Numbered from the stretch's first letter, positions 8,527 to 18,586 are shown. The stretch is DNA of 64,000 nucleotides from Nitrincola sp048264025 (GCF_048264025.1 NZ_JBLXDN010000001.1:248001-312000); one strand, 5' to 3'. The notes: generated from the letters alone by a model not told the origin. Numbers and translations: made by a program.

Positions 8527-11271
8527 TTGCACATACGGATCAAGCCTGCATTGCAGTTTTTTGGCTTGTTTGTTTCTTTACTGCTGATCAGTTGTGCGCA
8601 GCTTGTCAACGCAACTGAAACAGAAAAACTACGCATCGGCGTACTGGCTTTTCGCAGCCTGGAATCCACTCAACAGCAGTGGCAGGAAACCCTGAAGTAT
8701 TTGAGTCAGGCACTCCCTCAGTACGAACTGGAACTACAGGTTCTGTTTATGGACAGCATGACTGAAGCTGTCCATAACCAACAGCTAGACTTTATTCTTA
8801 CTCAACCCGAACATTACATTTTACTGCGATCCTCCTCTGGGGTATCGGCCTCGGCAACACTCATGCCTGTCTCAGACAAGCAACCCCTGGCACGCTTTGC
8901 CGGAGTGATAGTGGCACTGGCTGATCGACCAGAACTTAATAGCTTGAATGCAATACGTGGACAACATGTGGCCGCCGTACATTCCCACTCACTCGGCGCT
9001 TACCGCATACAACACTGGACGCTCAGTCAAGCCGGTGTACGCCTCCCTCACGACGTTAAGAAGCTGACATTCACCGGCCAACCTCAAGATAAAGCCATTG
9101 AAATGTTGCTCGATAGGCAGGTCGACATAGCCTTTGTTCGCTCGGGGGTCATAGAGTCAATGGTTCAGGCTGGCAAGCTGTCACTGGATCAATTGCAAAT
9201 TATCAACCCACAACACCACGCAGAATTACCACAGATCCACTCCACCCCGCTCATTCCTGAATGGGCTTTTGCAGCCATGCCGTCATTGGACCCCTTGACC
9301 GTTCGCGATATAACCCAGGCACTTTTTGCCATTCCACCCGATTCACCGGCGGCGCTGAGCGGGGGGTATTTCGGCTTTATACCACCGGTTGACTACGCCA
9401 ACCTGGAGCACATACTGCTGGAGCTCCGAGTACACCCTGATCGCATTACTCACTTTGATATGCGTGATTTTGTCGACAAGTACCTGTCTGAAATTATGCT
9501 GGCATTAGCATTAAGTATTTTGGTAGCAGCGACGTGGGTCAGTTACGATATTCGCCAGCGTAAAAAACGTGCGGCGGCGCTGCGCATTGCCGCCGCCGCG
9601 TTCAATACCCATGAAGCCATCACCATTACCAATGAACATAACCAAATCCTCCGTGTTAATGAGGCATTTACCCGCATTACTGGATACAGCGAAGAGGAAG
9701 TAGTCGGGCACAATCCCTCAATTTTCAGCTCTGGCTATCATCATAAAGACTTCTATAAAACCATGTGGCGTGCGCTTAACACGCTGGGCTATTGGGAGGG
9801 CGAGATCTGGAACCGGCGCAAAAACGGCGAAATTTTCCCAGAACATCTTAGTATTACCAAAGTAGCAGGGACCCACGCTGAGCAGTTTTGTTATGTCGCC
9901 TCTTTTTCCGACATAACCCAGGCAAAGGAATCCAAAGAAATAATAGAACACTTGTCTCTCTACGACCAACTCACTGGGCTGGCCAATATCGACCTGCTTC
10001 GTGATCGTATTCATTCCGCAACAACACGTGCAAAAATGCAAGATCACAGCTTTGCCTTGATATTGATCGATTTGAAAAACTTTAAACTCGTAAATGACAG
10101 CCTGGGACGCCGTGCAGGCGATCAGCTTTTGTGTGATGTAGCCACACGGCTGACAGAAGCCTTGCCTATCTATTCCAGCCTGGCTCGACTGGCTGCCGAT
10201 GAGTTTGTTATTTTGTGCGAGTTCCGCGAACAGCCTGCTGAACAGGCCTTGTTCGATATAGAACACCTGATAAAAGATATAGAGAGCGTATTCATTACGC
10301 CTTTTACTATTCAGAGCGAAGCGGTTTATACCCAGGCTAACATCGGCATTGTGCACTGTGCCGATACCGACAGCACCGCTGATGAACTGCTTAAACGTGC
10401 GGATCTGGCCAAAAATCAATCCAAATTCAACACCCATAGCAGCATAAGCTTTTATGATCCAATCATGCAGCAGCAAGTGGATCAGGTGGTGCAACTTGAA
10501 AATGATCTTCGCCATGCTTTGGAACAAAATCAACTGCGTCTTTTTTTCCAGCCACAATATAACCAGCATCGGCAAATCACCGGGTGTGAGGCACTGATTC
10601 GCTGGGAACACCCGACCCAAGGATTAATTTCACCGGCCGCGTTCATTCCATTAGCTGAATCATCTGATCTAATCATATTGATAGGCGATTTTGTCATCGC
10701 GACAGCCTGTCAGAAGCTTGCTCTTTGGCAACAACACCCCTACACGGCACAATGGACCCTGGCAATCAACATCAGTGCCAGACAGTTCCAGTGTAATGAT
10801 TTTGTCGAACGGGTACTGCAGCACATTACCGATGCCAATGCGCCAGCTAACCGGTTAAAGCTGGAGTTAACGGAAAGCCTGCTGATTGACTATACCGATG
10901 AGGCCGTTACCAGAATGAACCAGTTAAAGCAGGCTGGCATTCGCTTTTCTCTGGATGATTTCGGTACAGGATTTTCCTCGCTGTCTTACCTGAAGAAGCT
11001 CCCTTTCGATCAAATTAAAGTGGATAAGGCCTTTATTCATGACCTGTTGAATAACCAGAGTGATGAAGCCATCATCCGTAGCGTACTGGCCATGGGAGAG
11101 GCCTTTGGAATGAATGTGATTGCAGAAGGTGTCGAAACGGAACAGCAGTTGCAAAAGCTTGAGGCACTCGGTTGCCATTTTTATCAAGGCTTCTATTTCA
11201 GTAAACCCCTGTCGGATAACCAACTACTCAACTGTATTGCACAAACTTCAACTGAGCCAGCCAAGGACTAG
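8527..11271 (+). CDS. Periplasmic-binding-domain PAS-GGDEF-EAL signalling protein
   Basis: The start is TTG at 8527, with AAGGAG ending 9 bases upstream. A hydrophobic leader with a possible lipobox (LISC, C23) is followed by a domain (about 34-300) that resembles PhnD-type phosphonate/phosphate ABC binding proteins. A transmembrane helix spans about 322-340. The cytoplasmic part has a PAS domain (355-470), a GGDEF domain whose active site reads AADEF (556-560), and an EAL domain with intact signatures (EAL at 688-690, NISARQF, ELTES, DDFGTG at 810-815, KVDKAFI, IAEGVE). The GGDEF site should therefore be inactive for synthesis, and the protein is best read as a c-di-GMP phosphodiesterase controlled by an extracytoplasmic ligand. 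The ligand is unknown. It is transcribed divergently from the kinase/FIST cluster. Confidence 0.9.
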   Translation: MHIRIKPALQFFGLFVSLLLISCAQLVNATETEKLRIGVLAFRSLESTQQQWQETLKYLSQALPQYELELQVLFMDSMTEAVHNQQLDFILTQPEHYILLRSSSGVSASATLMPVSDKQPLARFAGVIVALADRPELNSLNAIRGQHVAAVHSHSLGAYRIQHWTLSQAGVRLPHDVKKLTFTGQPQDKAIEMLLDRQVDIAFVRSGVIESMVQAGKLSLDQLQIINPQHHAELPQIHSTPLIPEWAFAAMPSLDPLTVRDITQALFAIPPDSPAALSGGYFGFIPPVDYANLEHILLELRVHPDRITHFDMRDFVDKYLSEIMLALALSILVAATWVSYDIRQRKKRAAALRIAAAAFNTHEAITITNEHNQILRVNEAFTRITGYSEEEVVGHNPSIFSSGYHHKDFYKTMWRALNTLGYWEGEIWNRRKNGEIFPEHLSITKVAGTHAEQFCYVASFSDITQAKESKEIIEHLSLYDQLTGLANIDLLRDRIHSATTRAKMQDHSFALILIDLKNFKLVNDSLGRRAGDQLLCDVATRLTEALPIYSSLARLAADEFVILCEFREQPAEQALFDIEHLIKDIESVFITPFTIQSEAVYTQANIGIVHCADTDSTADELLKRADLAKNQSKFNTHSSISFYDPIMQQQVDQVVQLENDLRHALEQNQLRLFFQPQYNQHRQITGCEALIRWEHPTQGLISPAAFIPLAESSDLIILIGDFVIATACQKLALWQQHPYTAQWTLAINISARQFQCNDFVERVLQHITDANAPANRLKLELTESLLIDYTDEAVTRMNQLKQAGIRFSLDDFGTGFSSLSYLKKLPFDQIKVDKAFIHDLLNNQSDEAIIRSVLAMGEAFGMNVIAEGVETEQQLQKLEALGCHFYQGFYFSKPLSDNQLLNCIAQTSTEPAKD

Positions 11272-11338
11272 GGGCATCTGCATACCGTCCGAGCAGTGTA
11301 TATGCTACATTATAGGCAAATGAAATCAGGAGTTTCTT

Positions 11339-11863
11339 ATGCCCTTACTCGACAGTTTTCGTGTAGATCACACCCGTATGCAGGCCCCTGCCGTGCGTAC
11401 TGCCAAAATGATGCAAACCCCATCCGGTGATCCAATTACCGTATTTGATCTGCGCTTTTGTATTCCCAACCGTGAAATCCTATCAGAAAAAGGCATCCAC
11501 ACTCTGGAGCATCTTTTTGCCGGGTTCATGCGCAATCACCTGAATGGCGATTTGGTTGAAATTATCGATATTTCACCCATGGGCTGCCGCACAGGTTTTT
11601 ATATGAGCCTCATAGGTACCCCGACAGAACAACAGGTTGCCGATGCCTGGACCGCCGCCATGCAGGATGTGCTCAAGGTAAAATCAATGGAAGAGATTCC
11701 GGAGCTGAATGCCTATCAATGCGGCACCTATACCATGCACTCTCTGTCAGAAGCACAGCAGATCGCAACCGATATCATTAGTCGGGGAGTGGGAGTAAAC
11801 AGTAATGATGAGCTCTATCTGAGTGAAGAGTTCTTGCAGCAAAAAGAAACGCAGGCTGATTAA
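11339..11863 (+). CDS. luxS: S-ribosylhomocysteine lyase LuxS
   Basis: LuxS cleaves S-ribosylhomocysteine to homocysteine and DPD, the precursor of autoinducer 2, as part of the activated methyl cycle. The 174-residue length is normal. The iron/zinc ligands are present: H54 and H58 in HTLEH, and C128 in YQCGTYTMHS. Catalytic C83 is in MGCRTGFYMS and E57 is in the metal motif. A CAGGAG lies 7 bases before the ATG. The gene stands alone, with no sahH or mtn beside it. Upstream there is a TGCTACATT extended -10-like element (11303-11311) with a weak -35. Confidence 0.97.
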   Translation: MPLLDSFRVDHTRMQAPAVRTAKMMQTPSGDPITVFDLRFCIPNREILSEKGIHTLEHLFAGFMRNHLNGDLVEIIDISPMGCRTGFYMSLIGTPTEQQVADAWTAAMQDVLKVKSMEEIPELNAYQCGTYTMHSLSEAQQIATDIISRGVGVNSNDELYLSEEFLQQKETQAD

Positions 11864-11909
11864 AGCCTGCGTCGCAGTGAGTTGCACCCCCTTCCTGAGG
11901 GTGTAACTC
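11851..11909 (+). terminator. Two hairpins after luxS
   Basis: A 7-bp stem (GCAGGCT/AGCCTGC, 11851-11870) spans the luxS stop codon. A stronger 11-bp stem (GAGTTGCACCC at 11879-11889 with GGGTGTAACTC at 11899-11909, one G-T pair) follows. There is no clear T-run, so the pair may act as a weak terminator or an mRNA 3' stabiliser between converging genes. Confidence 0.5.
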
Positions 11910-11989
11910 AGATCTCCTGTTGAATCTCGCTGAAGCGATTCATTAAACAGAATTCTACCAAACAAAAAACAGAAAAAACAGAATTATTT

Positions 11990-12469
11990 CTAAATTTTCT
12001 TTTCCCAAAGCTGTGCATTTCCAGCCTCTGGATCAAGCTGATAAGGCCCGTAGCCCAGACGGCTGTAGGCATTCTTAGCTATTTCGTTTCCTTCCAGCAC
12101 CTCCAGTGTCAATTTGCAGCAGCCCTGTGTTTTTGCAAAGGTTTCAGCCGCTTCAAACAAAAGACGCGAAATTCCTTGCCCGCGAAAGGCACGACTGACC
12201 ACCACATCATGAATGTTTAACAAGGGTTTAGCCGCAAAGGTGGAGAAGCCTTCTACTGTATTCATCAAGGCCACAGGTTCAGAACCGGAAAAACCAATAA
12301 AGCTATGCAGGTGCGGCCTTTTTTGCATTTCAGCCACCAAGCTGTTAACTGTCTGCTCCGCTAAAGGCTCCCCTCCCCCCATAGGATCACAGGCATATTC
12401 ACACAACAACTGTACCAGCGCATCGGCATGTTCAGGATGGGTGAGATCAGCTTTTACAATTGTTATCAT
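11990..12469 (-). CDS. GNAT family N-acetyltransferase
   Basis: This single-domain acetyltransferase has 159 residues. The acetyl-CoA pyrophosphate loop is RGQGIS at 96-101, preceded by the usual beta strand (IHDVVVSRAFRG). It is followed by the C-terminal half of the fold, with LEVLEGNEIAKNAYSRLGY typical of the family. The substrate cannot be read from sequence; small amines, amino acids or protein N-termini are all possible. It converges on luxS and is divergent from radD, so it is probably monocistronic. Confidence 0.85.
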   Translation of the reverse strand: MITIVKADLTHPEHADALVQLLCEYACDPMGGGEPLAEQTVNSLVAEMQKRPHLHSFIGFSGSEPVALMNTVEGFSTFAAKPLLNIHDVVVSRAFRGQGISRLLFEAAETFAKTQGCCKLTLEVLEGNEIAKNAYSRLGYGPYQLDPEAGNAQLWEKKI

Positions 12470-12539
12470 GGTCGATTGCTTCCCTTATTTATTTATGGCG
12501 AATCCTCGGCAGTGCTAATTGCAGCATACAAGGCCTTTA

Positions 12540-14276
12540 ATGCAACCGATTATACTACGTAACTACCAGCGGCAGGCAGTCGAAGCGACACTGAGTCACT
12601 TCAGACAGAACACAGAATCCGCCGTGATTGTTTTACCGACCGGTGCCGGCAAAAGCTTAGTCATTGCCGAACTGGCACGCCTTGCACGTCAACGTATTCT
12701 GGTACTGACCCATGTCAGGGAGCTGGTCGAGCAAAACCATGCTAAATATGCGGCCCTGGGACTACAGGCCGGTATATTTTCGGCCGGATTGCAACGTCGG
12801 GATAGTCAACATCAGGTTACCTTTGCCAGTATTCAGTCATTAGCCGGACACACCAAGTCATTTAGTGAAACCTTTTCACTGGTCATTATTGATGAATGTC
12901 ACCGTGTCAGCACTGATGAGAACAGCCAGTATCAGCAAGTGCTGACTCACCTGCGCCAACACAACCCCGCATTGAAATTACTCGGCCTGACCGCTACACC
13001 CTATCGGCTGGGTGAAGGCTGGATCTACCGCCGAGATTATCGCGGTTTTGTCAGAGACACGCTCAGTGCCACCTTTGAACATTGCATTTATGAGTTACCC
13101 CTCAGTCAGCTTATTCGCGAAGGTTACCTGACACCACCTGTTTGTATCGATGCAGCGACCCGCCATTACGATTTTTCACAACTCAGTAGCGACCGTGCCG
13201 ACAACTATGATACCGACGAGGTTAATCGGTTATTGCACAAGTATCCCAGGGTTACTCAAGCCATCTGCGAAGAGATCGTTGAACAAGCCGTCAAACGCAA
13301 AGGGGTGATGATTTTTGCCGCCAGCATCGAACACGCTGAAGAAATTCTGAGCTATCTGCCACAAAAACAAGCCTGTCTGATCACTGGCAATACAGACACA
13401 GCTGAACGCGATCAGATGCTACAGGCCTTCAAACAACAGCAGATCAAGTACCTGGTTAACGTATCAGTGCTAACGACTGGGTTTGATGCCCCTCATGTTG
13501 ATTTAATCGCCATTTTGCGTCCAACCCGCTCGGTCAGTCTGTATCAGCAGATCGCTGGGCGTGGATTAAGATTATTTCCAGGTAAATCAGACTGTTTAAT
13601 CATAGACTATGCCGCCAATGGCTTTAATCTGTTCAGTCCAGAGGTAGGCTCGCCCAGGCCAGCAGCCAATACCGAACCCGTGCAGGTGTTTTGTCCGGAG
13701 TGCGGTTTTGCTAATACCTTCTGGGGACGTACCGATGACCAAGGCCAGGTTGTCGAGCACTTTGGTCGATGTTGCCAGGGGCTAGTCGGTGATCCTCCGG
13801 TTGAGCCGTGCCGCTTTCGTTTCCGCTTTCGCGAATGCCCGCAATGTAATGCAGAAAATGATATTGCAGCAAGACGTTGCGAGCAGTGCAACGTGTTACT
13901 CATTGATCATGATGACCTGCTGAAGCGCGCCTTATCACTCAAAGATGCTAAAATCCTGCGTTGTGCCGGCATGACGTTCAGTCTTCAGGATAAACGCTTA
14001 CGAGTGACCTACCACGATGAAGAGGGTGAGACCCTCAGTGAGTCTTTTGACCTGAGCCAAGCCGCTCAACAGAGGGTATTTAACCGTGTGTTTAGACGCT
14101 GGCATGATGAAACTAAACAGAGCAGAATCCGCTCAGCACCACAGGCACTGAAGGTTGCAGACCAGTTAAAGCACCCGGATTTTGTTATCGCCAGGCAGCG
14201 TAATCAGCACTGGTCGATTAGTGAAAGGCTGTTTGATTATTCAGGCAAATACCGCAAGGCTCATGAGCTATACTAA
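12540..14276 (+). CDS. radD: RadD/YejH superfamily 2 DNA helicase-like ATPase
   Basis: RadD is a RecQ-like SF2 protein that helps process double-strand breaks and stimulates RecA strand exchange in E. coli. Visible here are Walker A PTGAGKS (33-39), the DECH box (118-121), the LTATPYRLG motif, the C-terminal helicase motifs VSVLTTGFDAPHVD and QQIAGRGLRL, and zinc-finger cysteine pairs (CPECG, CPQCN, CEQCN). The order and length (578 residues) match the E. coli protein. A longer frame opens at TTG 12519, but ATG 12540 gives the family N-terminus (PIILRNYQ) and has AAGG 7 bases upstream, so I use it. It is transcribed alone. Confidence 0.95.
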   Translation: MQPIILRNYQRQAVEATLSHFRQNTESAVIVLPTGAGKSLVIAELARLARQRILVLTHVRELVEQNHAKYAALGLQAGIFSAGLQRRDSQHQVTFASIQSLAGHTKSFSETFSLVIIDECHRVSTDENSQYQQVLTHLRQHNPALKLLGLTATPYRLGEGWIYRRDYRGFVRDTLSATFEHCIYELPLSQLIREGYLTPPVCIDAATRHYDFSQLSSDRADNYDTDEVNRLLHKYPRVTQAICEEIVEQAVKRKGVMIFAASIEHAEEILSYLPQKQACLITGNTDTAERDQMLQAFKQQQIKYLVNVSVLTTGFDAPHVDLIAILRPTRSVSLYQQIAGRGLRLFPGKSDCLIIDYAANGFNLFSPEVGSPRPAANTEPVQVFCPECGFANTFWGRTDDQGQVVEHFGRCCQGLVGDPPVEPCRFRFRFRECPQCNAENDIAARRCEQCNVLLIDHDDLLKRALSLKDAKILRCAGMTFSLQDKRLRVTYHDEEGETLSESFDLSQAAQQRVFNRVFRRWHDETKQSRIRSAPQALKVADQLKHPDFVIARQRNQHWSISERLFDYSGKYRKAHELY

Positions 14277-14399
14277 AGACACAGTGTTTTATTGACACAG
14301 CGCAACCAAGCGACCAATGGCGTGTTGAATTATGCCTGCGCAAGCAGGATCATGATAGGGTAACATTCATGTATTGCACACCAGGTGCAGGAGATCCGC

Positions 14400-15380
14400 T
14401 TGACCTTACAAGGTATGTCCTTACGTTTTAGCCAGCTAGCAACGCTATGTCTTGCCATGGCGTTCTGTGGTGTGTTGTTCGCCAATAACGCCATATTACC
14501 GGTACCGGAAGCGCAAGAACAACAACCGGAAAAAGTGCAGCTTGGCGATCAATTATTCCATGATGTTCGCTTGTCCTCTGACAACAGCATCAGTTGTGCC
14601 AGTTGCCACGACCTGGCACATAACGGCGCGGATCGACGACCTTTTTCCGTTGGTGTGGAGGGTGCTCTGGGGCGTATTCGGGCGCCCAGTGTGTATAACA
14701 GTCAGCTTAACCACGTGCAGTTCTGGGACGGAAAGGCACCTGATCTGGAGACGCAGGTCGATGGCCCTGTACATAACCCGGTGGAAATGGCCAGTAACTG
14801 GGATGATATAGTCACCAAGCTGAGCCAGGACCCAGATAGGCTGGCACAATTTAACGCCCTGTTTGTCGACGGCATTACCCCGGCCAATATACGCAGTGCA
14901 CTGGCCAGCTTTCAGCGTACCCTGATGCTGACCAATGCGCCTTTTGACCGCTGGTTACAGGGTGATGAAAATGCCATCAGTGCAGAGGAGCATCGTGGCT
15001 ATGAGAAATTCCGTGACCTGGGTTGTATCAGTTGCCATCAGGGAGCCAATGTCGGGGGGAATATGTTTGCCCGTATGGGGTCACTGGAAAACTACTTTGA
15101 ACAAAAAGGCGAGTCTATTAATCGAGCCGACCTGGGGCGCTTCAATGTAACCGGTCAGGAACATCACCGCTATGTTTTCAAAGTGCCAGGGTTGCGTACA
15201 GCCTCATTGAACAGCTTCTTTTTTCACGATTCCAGTGCAGAAACCCTGGAAGATGCCATTGTTATCATGGCCCGCTTTCAGCTCGGTCGCGAGCTGGCCG
15301 AAACCGATATCACGGAGCTGGCAGCGTTCATCCGCTCGCTCACAGGTGAACACCCACGGCTTAATGCGGTGAAGCGCTGA
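14400..15380 (+). CDS. Di-haem cytochrome c peroxidase family protein
   Basis: This is a secreted protein with a signal peptide (hydrophobic run about 13-30) and two CxxCH haem sites (CASCH near residue 66 and CISCH near residue 209), the arrangement of the CcpA/MauG family. These enzymes reduce hydrogen peroxide in the periplasm or carry out related oxidations. The block between the haems has family motifs (RRPFSVGVEG, RAPSVYNSQLNH, WDGKAPDLETQ). The frame also has GTG 14385 upstream, but GCAGGAG sits inside that extension, 7 bases before TTG 14400, so TTG is preferred. The stop overlaps the next ATG by one base (TGATG), implying translational coupling with the DAHL-GGDEF-EAL gene. Confidence 0.9.
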   Translation: MTLQGMSLRFSQLATLCLAMAFCGVLFANNAILPVPEAQEQQPEKVQLGDQLFHDVRLSSDNSISCASCHDLAHNGADRRPFSVGVEGALGRIRAPSVYNSQLNHVQFWDGKAPDLETQVDGPVHNPVEMASNWDDIVTKLSQDPDRLAQFNALFVDGITPANIRSALASFQRTLMLTNAPFDRWLQGDENAISAEEHRGYEKFRDLGCISCHQGANVGGNMFARMGSLENYFEQKGESINRADLGRFNVTGQEHHRYVFKVPGLRTASLNSFFFHDSSAETLEDAIVIMARFQLGRELAETDITELAAFIRSLTGEHPRLNAVKR

Positions 15381-18300
15381 TGCACGCTTTAGCCCGCCCG
15401 TTTCTGCTACTACTCACGCTGGTTGTAGCCATTCTTATCGCTCTGTTTTTTCAGACCCGCGCGATCAATAGTGTTGACCATACCCACCGGCTGGACCAGT
15501 TCCTGCAACTGCGTGAACTGGATGCAGCTCTGGATGAGCAAACACTACTGATAGCCACAGGTGTTCAACACCAGTATGACACCCAGGTCAACTACCGCCG
15601 ACAGCATGACCAACTGATGAATCAACTGTTGAATACCGACAGTGCTTTCAATCAAGGACTCAACCAGCACTCGGCTGAGCTACTGCAAAGCTATTATCAA
15701 GATCAGCAACGTAAGTATGCCTTGTCTGAAGAAATCAAACACTATGCGGCGCTGATCCGCAATGCTTTACTCTATATGCCAACATTAGTACAAGAGCTGC
15801 GTGACCTGGATCATCCCCAGCGGGATGAAGCGGCCAGACTGATGAGCCAGCTATTTCGCTACCACCTGTTTCCGGACCAGAAAAGACTGACTGAATTAAA
15901 TCAGGCCACAGAGCAACTGCAACACATCATCCTTGATGATCATCCGGCATTGCTGTCTTTTGCCAACCAGGCCAGCAGCAACCTGCGTCACCTGGAAAGC
16001 CTGCACAAGTACCGGGATGAATTCAATCAGATAGATACCAGCCATCAGTTACGTGCCCTGGAGCAAAGCTACCAAAAGCACTACAACCAGCGCTCGCGCC
16101 ATGCCGAAGCCTTTACCCTGACACTACTGTTGCTAAGCTGTCTGTTAATGTTACTGCTTGGTGGTATGTTCAGACGCCTGCAGCAACTCAACTACCGCTC
16201 AGAACAAGCCCGTACGCGTCTTCAAGACGCCGTAAACAGTCTGTCTGAAGCCTTCGCACTGTTCGATAAACATGGCAAGCTGGTGCTATACAACCAGCGC
16301 TGGCTGGCATTTTACCCCTGGCTGCAACGACGCAATGCAGAAGACTGGTCAACACTGCAAAGCATCAACAAGGCTCAGGGCGTAACCACATCGTCACCTA
16401 TTGCCGTACCCTTGGATAGCACCCAGAACTACCTGGAGCATACCCCGGATGGCAGTTGGTATCAGGCCAGTAACAACCCTACCGCTGAAGGCGGTATTGC
16501 CAGCGTACGCACCAATATTACCGAAACTCAGCAGGCACACCTGAAACTTCGTCAACTTGGACGAGCGCTGGAACAAAGCCCCAGTGCGGTCATGATCACA
16601 GACACCCAAGGCATCATTGAATACATCAATCCAAAGCTCTCCGAGATGACCGGTTACACCTCTGATGAGCTACTGGGACAAAACAATAATATTCTTAAAT
16701 CCGGTAAAATCCCGGCTGATATTTTTACCCAGATGTGGCAACAACTACGTGACGGCAACACCTGGACAGGTCAGTTACTCAATCGCAAAAAAGATGGCAC
16801 CCTCTTCTGGGATTCCACCTCCATCTCCCCCCTGCGAACCGATGAGGGTGAAATCAGTCATTTTATTGCGGTCAAGGAAGATATAACCGAACGCCTTAGA
16901 GCTGAAGAACAGCTGCGCATGGTGGCTGCGGTGTTCGAAACCAGTAATGAAGCGATTATGGTGGCCGATCATCAGGGCACGATCAAAGTCGTTAATGCCG
17001 CTTTTGAACGTATCACCGGCTATACCACCGATGAAGTCAAAGGACAAAACCCCAGCCTGCTCAGCTCAGGCCGCCATGATCGATTATTTTATGACGCCAT
17101 GTGGAACAGCCTGCATAGCGAGGGTTGCTGGTCAGGCGAGATCTGGAACCGACGTAAGGATGGTAGCGTCTACCCTGAGTGGCTGTCGATTTCTGCATTG
17201 CATGATGACGAGGGCCAAATCACTGAATTTGTCTCGGTGTTCTCCGATATTACCAGCCGCAAGGAAGCCGAAGCACATATTCGCCACCAGGCCTATTATG
17301 ATGCACTGACACAACTGCCAAACCGCAGTTTGCTACTTGACCGATTGGAAGTTGCCATTAGTACCGCAGAACGTGATCAGCAAACCATATCCGTGCTGTT
17401 TATCGATCTGGATCGATTTAAATACGTCAATGATACCCTTGGCCATGAATACGGCGATGAACTACTGGTGGAAGCGGCCACACGCCTGGCTGGTTGTGTT
17501 CGCGAAAGTGATACAGTGGCGCGATTCGGTGGCGATGAATTTGTAGTTCTACTGCACAACATACATTCTGACCGGGATGCCGCTTTGGTAGCAGAAAAAA
17601 TTATCCGTCAGCTCTCCGAACCCTTTGCACTGGCGGGGCGTGACATCATCATCGGCGCCAGTATTGGTCTAGCTATGTATCCAGGGGAGTCAGACGATCC
17701 AGACACCCTACTGCGGAACGCTGATCTGGCTATGTACCGTGCCAAGCAAACCGGTCGCAACCGTTTCCAGTTCTTCACCAGCAGCTTGCAGGAGCATGCC
17801 AACACACTCATGGAGATGGAACAGGACCTGCGCCTAGCTTTGGAAAATGGGCAACTGGAAATTTATTACCAACCGCTGGTTCGGGCGCAGTCAGGACGCG
17901 TCACTGGAGTGGAGGCCTTGCTGCGCTGGCACCATCCAACCCTGGGGATGGTTTCACCGGATCAATTTATTCCCCTGGCAGAAGACACCGGCCTGATAGG
18001 CCCAATCGGTCAGTGGGTACTTGAAACCGCTTGTCAGCAGGTCAGTCAATGGCAGCAGCAAGGGCTGAAACTGTATTTGTCGGTGAATATATCCGGTCGT
18101 CAACGCGATCTGGGGATGGACGCCCCGTTGCTACGCCGCATTCTGATGCAAGCCAAGCTGCCAGCCGAACAACTGGTACTGGAAATCACCGAAGGCATGT
18201 TGCTGGACAACAGCGACGAAACCATCGCCTGGCTACAGTCCTTCTGTGATCTGGGTGTGCACCTGGCAATTGATGACTTTGGCACTGGCTATTCAGCATT

Positions 18301-18586
18301 AAGCTATTTGAAGCGCTTCCCCATAGACACACTCAAGATCGACCAGGGATTTGTGCGCGACCTGACGCTGGATAATGAAGATGCCCTGTTAGTTGAAGCC
18401 ATCATCTCCATGGCGCGAAGCCTTAAACTAAGACTCATCGCTGAAGGTGTGGAAACCGAAGAGCAGCGTCATGTACTCTTCAGTCTTGGCTGTGAATTTT
18501 TACAGGGATACTACTTCGCTAAACCCATGCCAGCCACATCACTGGTGACATGGATGGCAAACTATCAACCTATCCGCCTGGGCTAA
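15380..18586 (+). CDS. DAHL-PAS-PAS-PAS-GGDEF-EAL c-di-GMP signalling protein
   Basis: This 1068-residue membrane protein has a first helix at 6-26, a long helical periplasmic domain resembling the DAHL family (about 30-245), and a second helix (about 246-264). Three cytoplasmic PAS-type domains follow, the last two of the YINPKLSEMTGY and VVNAAFERITGY type. The GGDEF domain keeps GGDEF (RFGGDEFVVLL), and the EAL domain keeps EALLRWHHP, NISGRQ, EITEGML, DDFGTGYSAL, LKIDQGFV and IAEGVET. Both synthesis and degradation of c-di-GMP are therefore possible, with one usually controlling the other. The one-base overlap with the peroxidase gene suggests that peroxide or redox state is the signal, which is inference. 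It converges on dauA with a 4-base overlap. Confidence 0.92.
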   Translation: MHALARPFLLLLTLVVAILIALFFQTRAINSVDHTHRLDQFLQLRELDAALDEQTLLIATGVQHQYDTQVNYRRQHDQLMNQLLNTDSAFNQGLNQHSAELLQSYYQDQQRKYALSEEIKHYAALIRNALLYMPTLVQELRDLDHPQRDEAARLMSQLFRYHLFPDQKRLTELNQATEQLQHIILDDHPALLSFANQASSNLRHLESLHKYRDEFNQIDTSHQLRALEQSYQKHYNQRSRHAEAFTLTLLLLSCLLMLLLGGMFRRLQQLNYRSEQARTRLQDAVNSLSEAFALFDKHGKLVLYNQRWLAFYPWLQRRNAEDWSTLQSINKAQGVTTSSPIAVPLDSTQNYLEHTPDGSWYQASNNPTAEGGIASVRTNITETQQAHLKLRQLGRALEQSPSAVMITDTQGIIEYINPKLSEMTGYTSDELLGQNNNILKSGKIPADIFTQMWQQLRDGNTWTGQLLNRKKDGTLFWDSTSISPLRTDEGEISHFIAVKEDITERLRAEEQLRMVAAVFETSNEAIMVADHQGTIKVVNAAFERITGYTTDEVKGQNPSLLSSGRHDRLFYDAMWNSLHSEGCWSGEIWNRRKDGSVYPEWLSISALHDDEGQITEFVSVFSDITSRKEAEAHIRHQAYYDALTQLPNRSLLLDRLEVAISTAERDQQTISVLFIDLDRFKYVNDTLGHEYGDELLVEAATRLAGCVRESDTVARFGGDEFVVLLHNIHSDRDAALVAEKIIRQLSEPFALAGRDIIIGASIGLAMYPGESDDPDTLLRNADLAMYRAKQTGRNRFQFFTSSLQEHANTLMEMEQDLRLALENGQLEIYYQPLVRAQSGRVTGVEALLRWHHPTLGMVSPDQFIPLAEDTGLIGPIGQWVLETACQQVSQWQQQGLKLYLSVNISGRQRDLGMDAPLLRRILMQAKLPAEQLVLEITEGMLLDNSDETIAWLQSFCDLGVHLAIDDFGTGYSALSYLKRFPIDTLKIDQGFVRDLTLDNEDALLVEAIISMARSLKLRLIAEGVETEEQRHVLFSLGCEFLQGYYFAKPMPATSLVTWMANYQPIRLG

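Noticed and set aside
9718..10620. 300-codon open frame on the minus strand
   Set aside because: It is antisense to the PhnD-like GGDEF-EAL gene, has no family features, and the plus-strand gene is clearly real.
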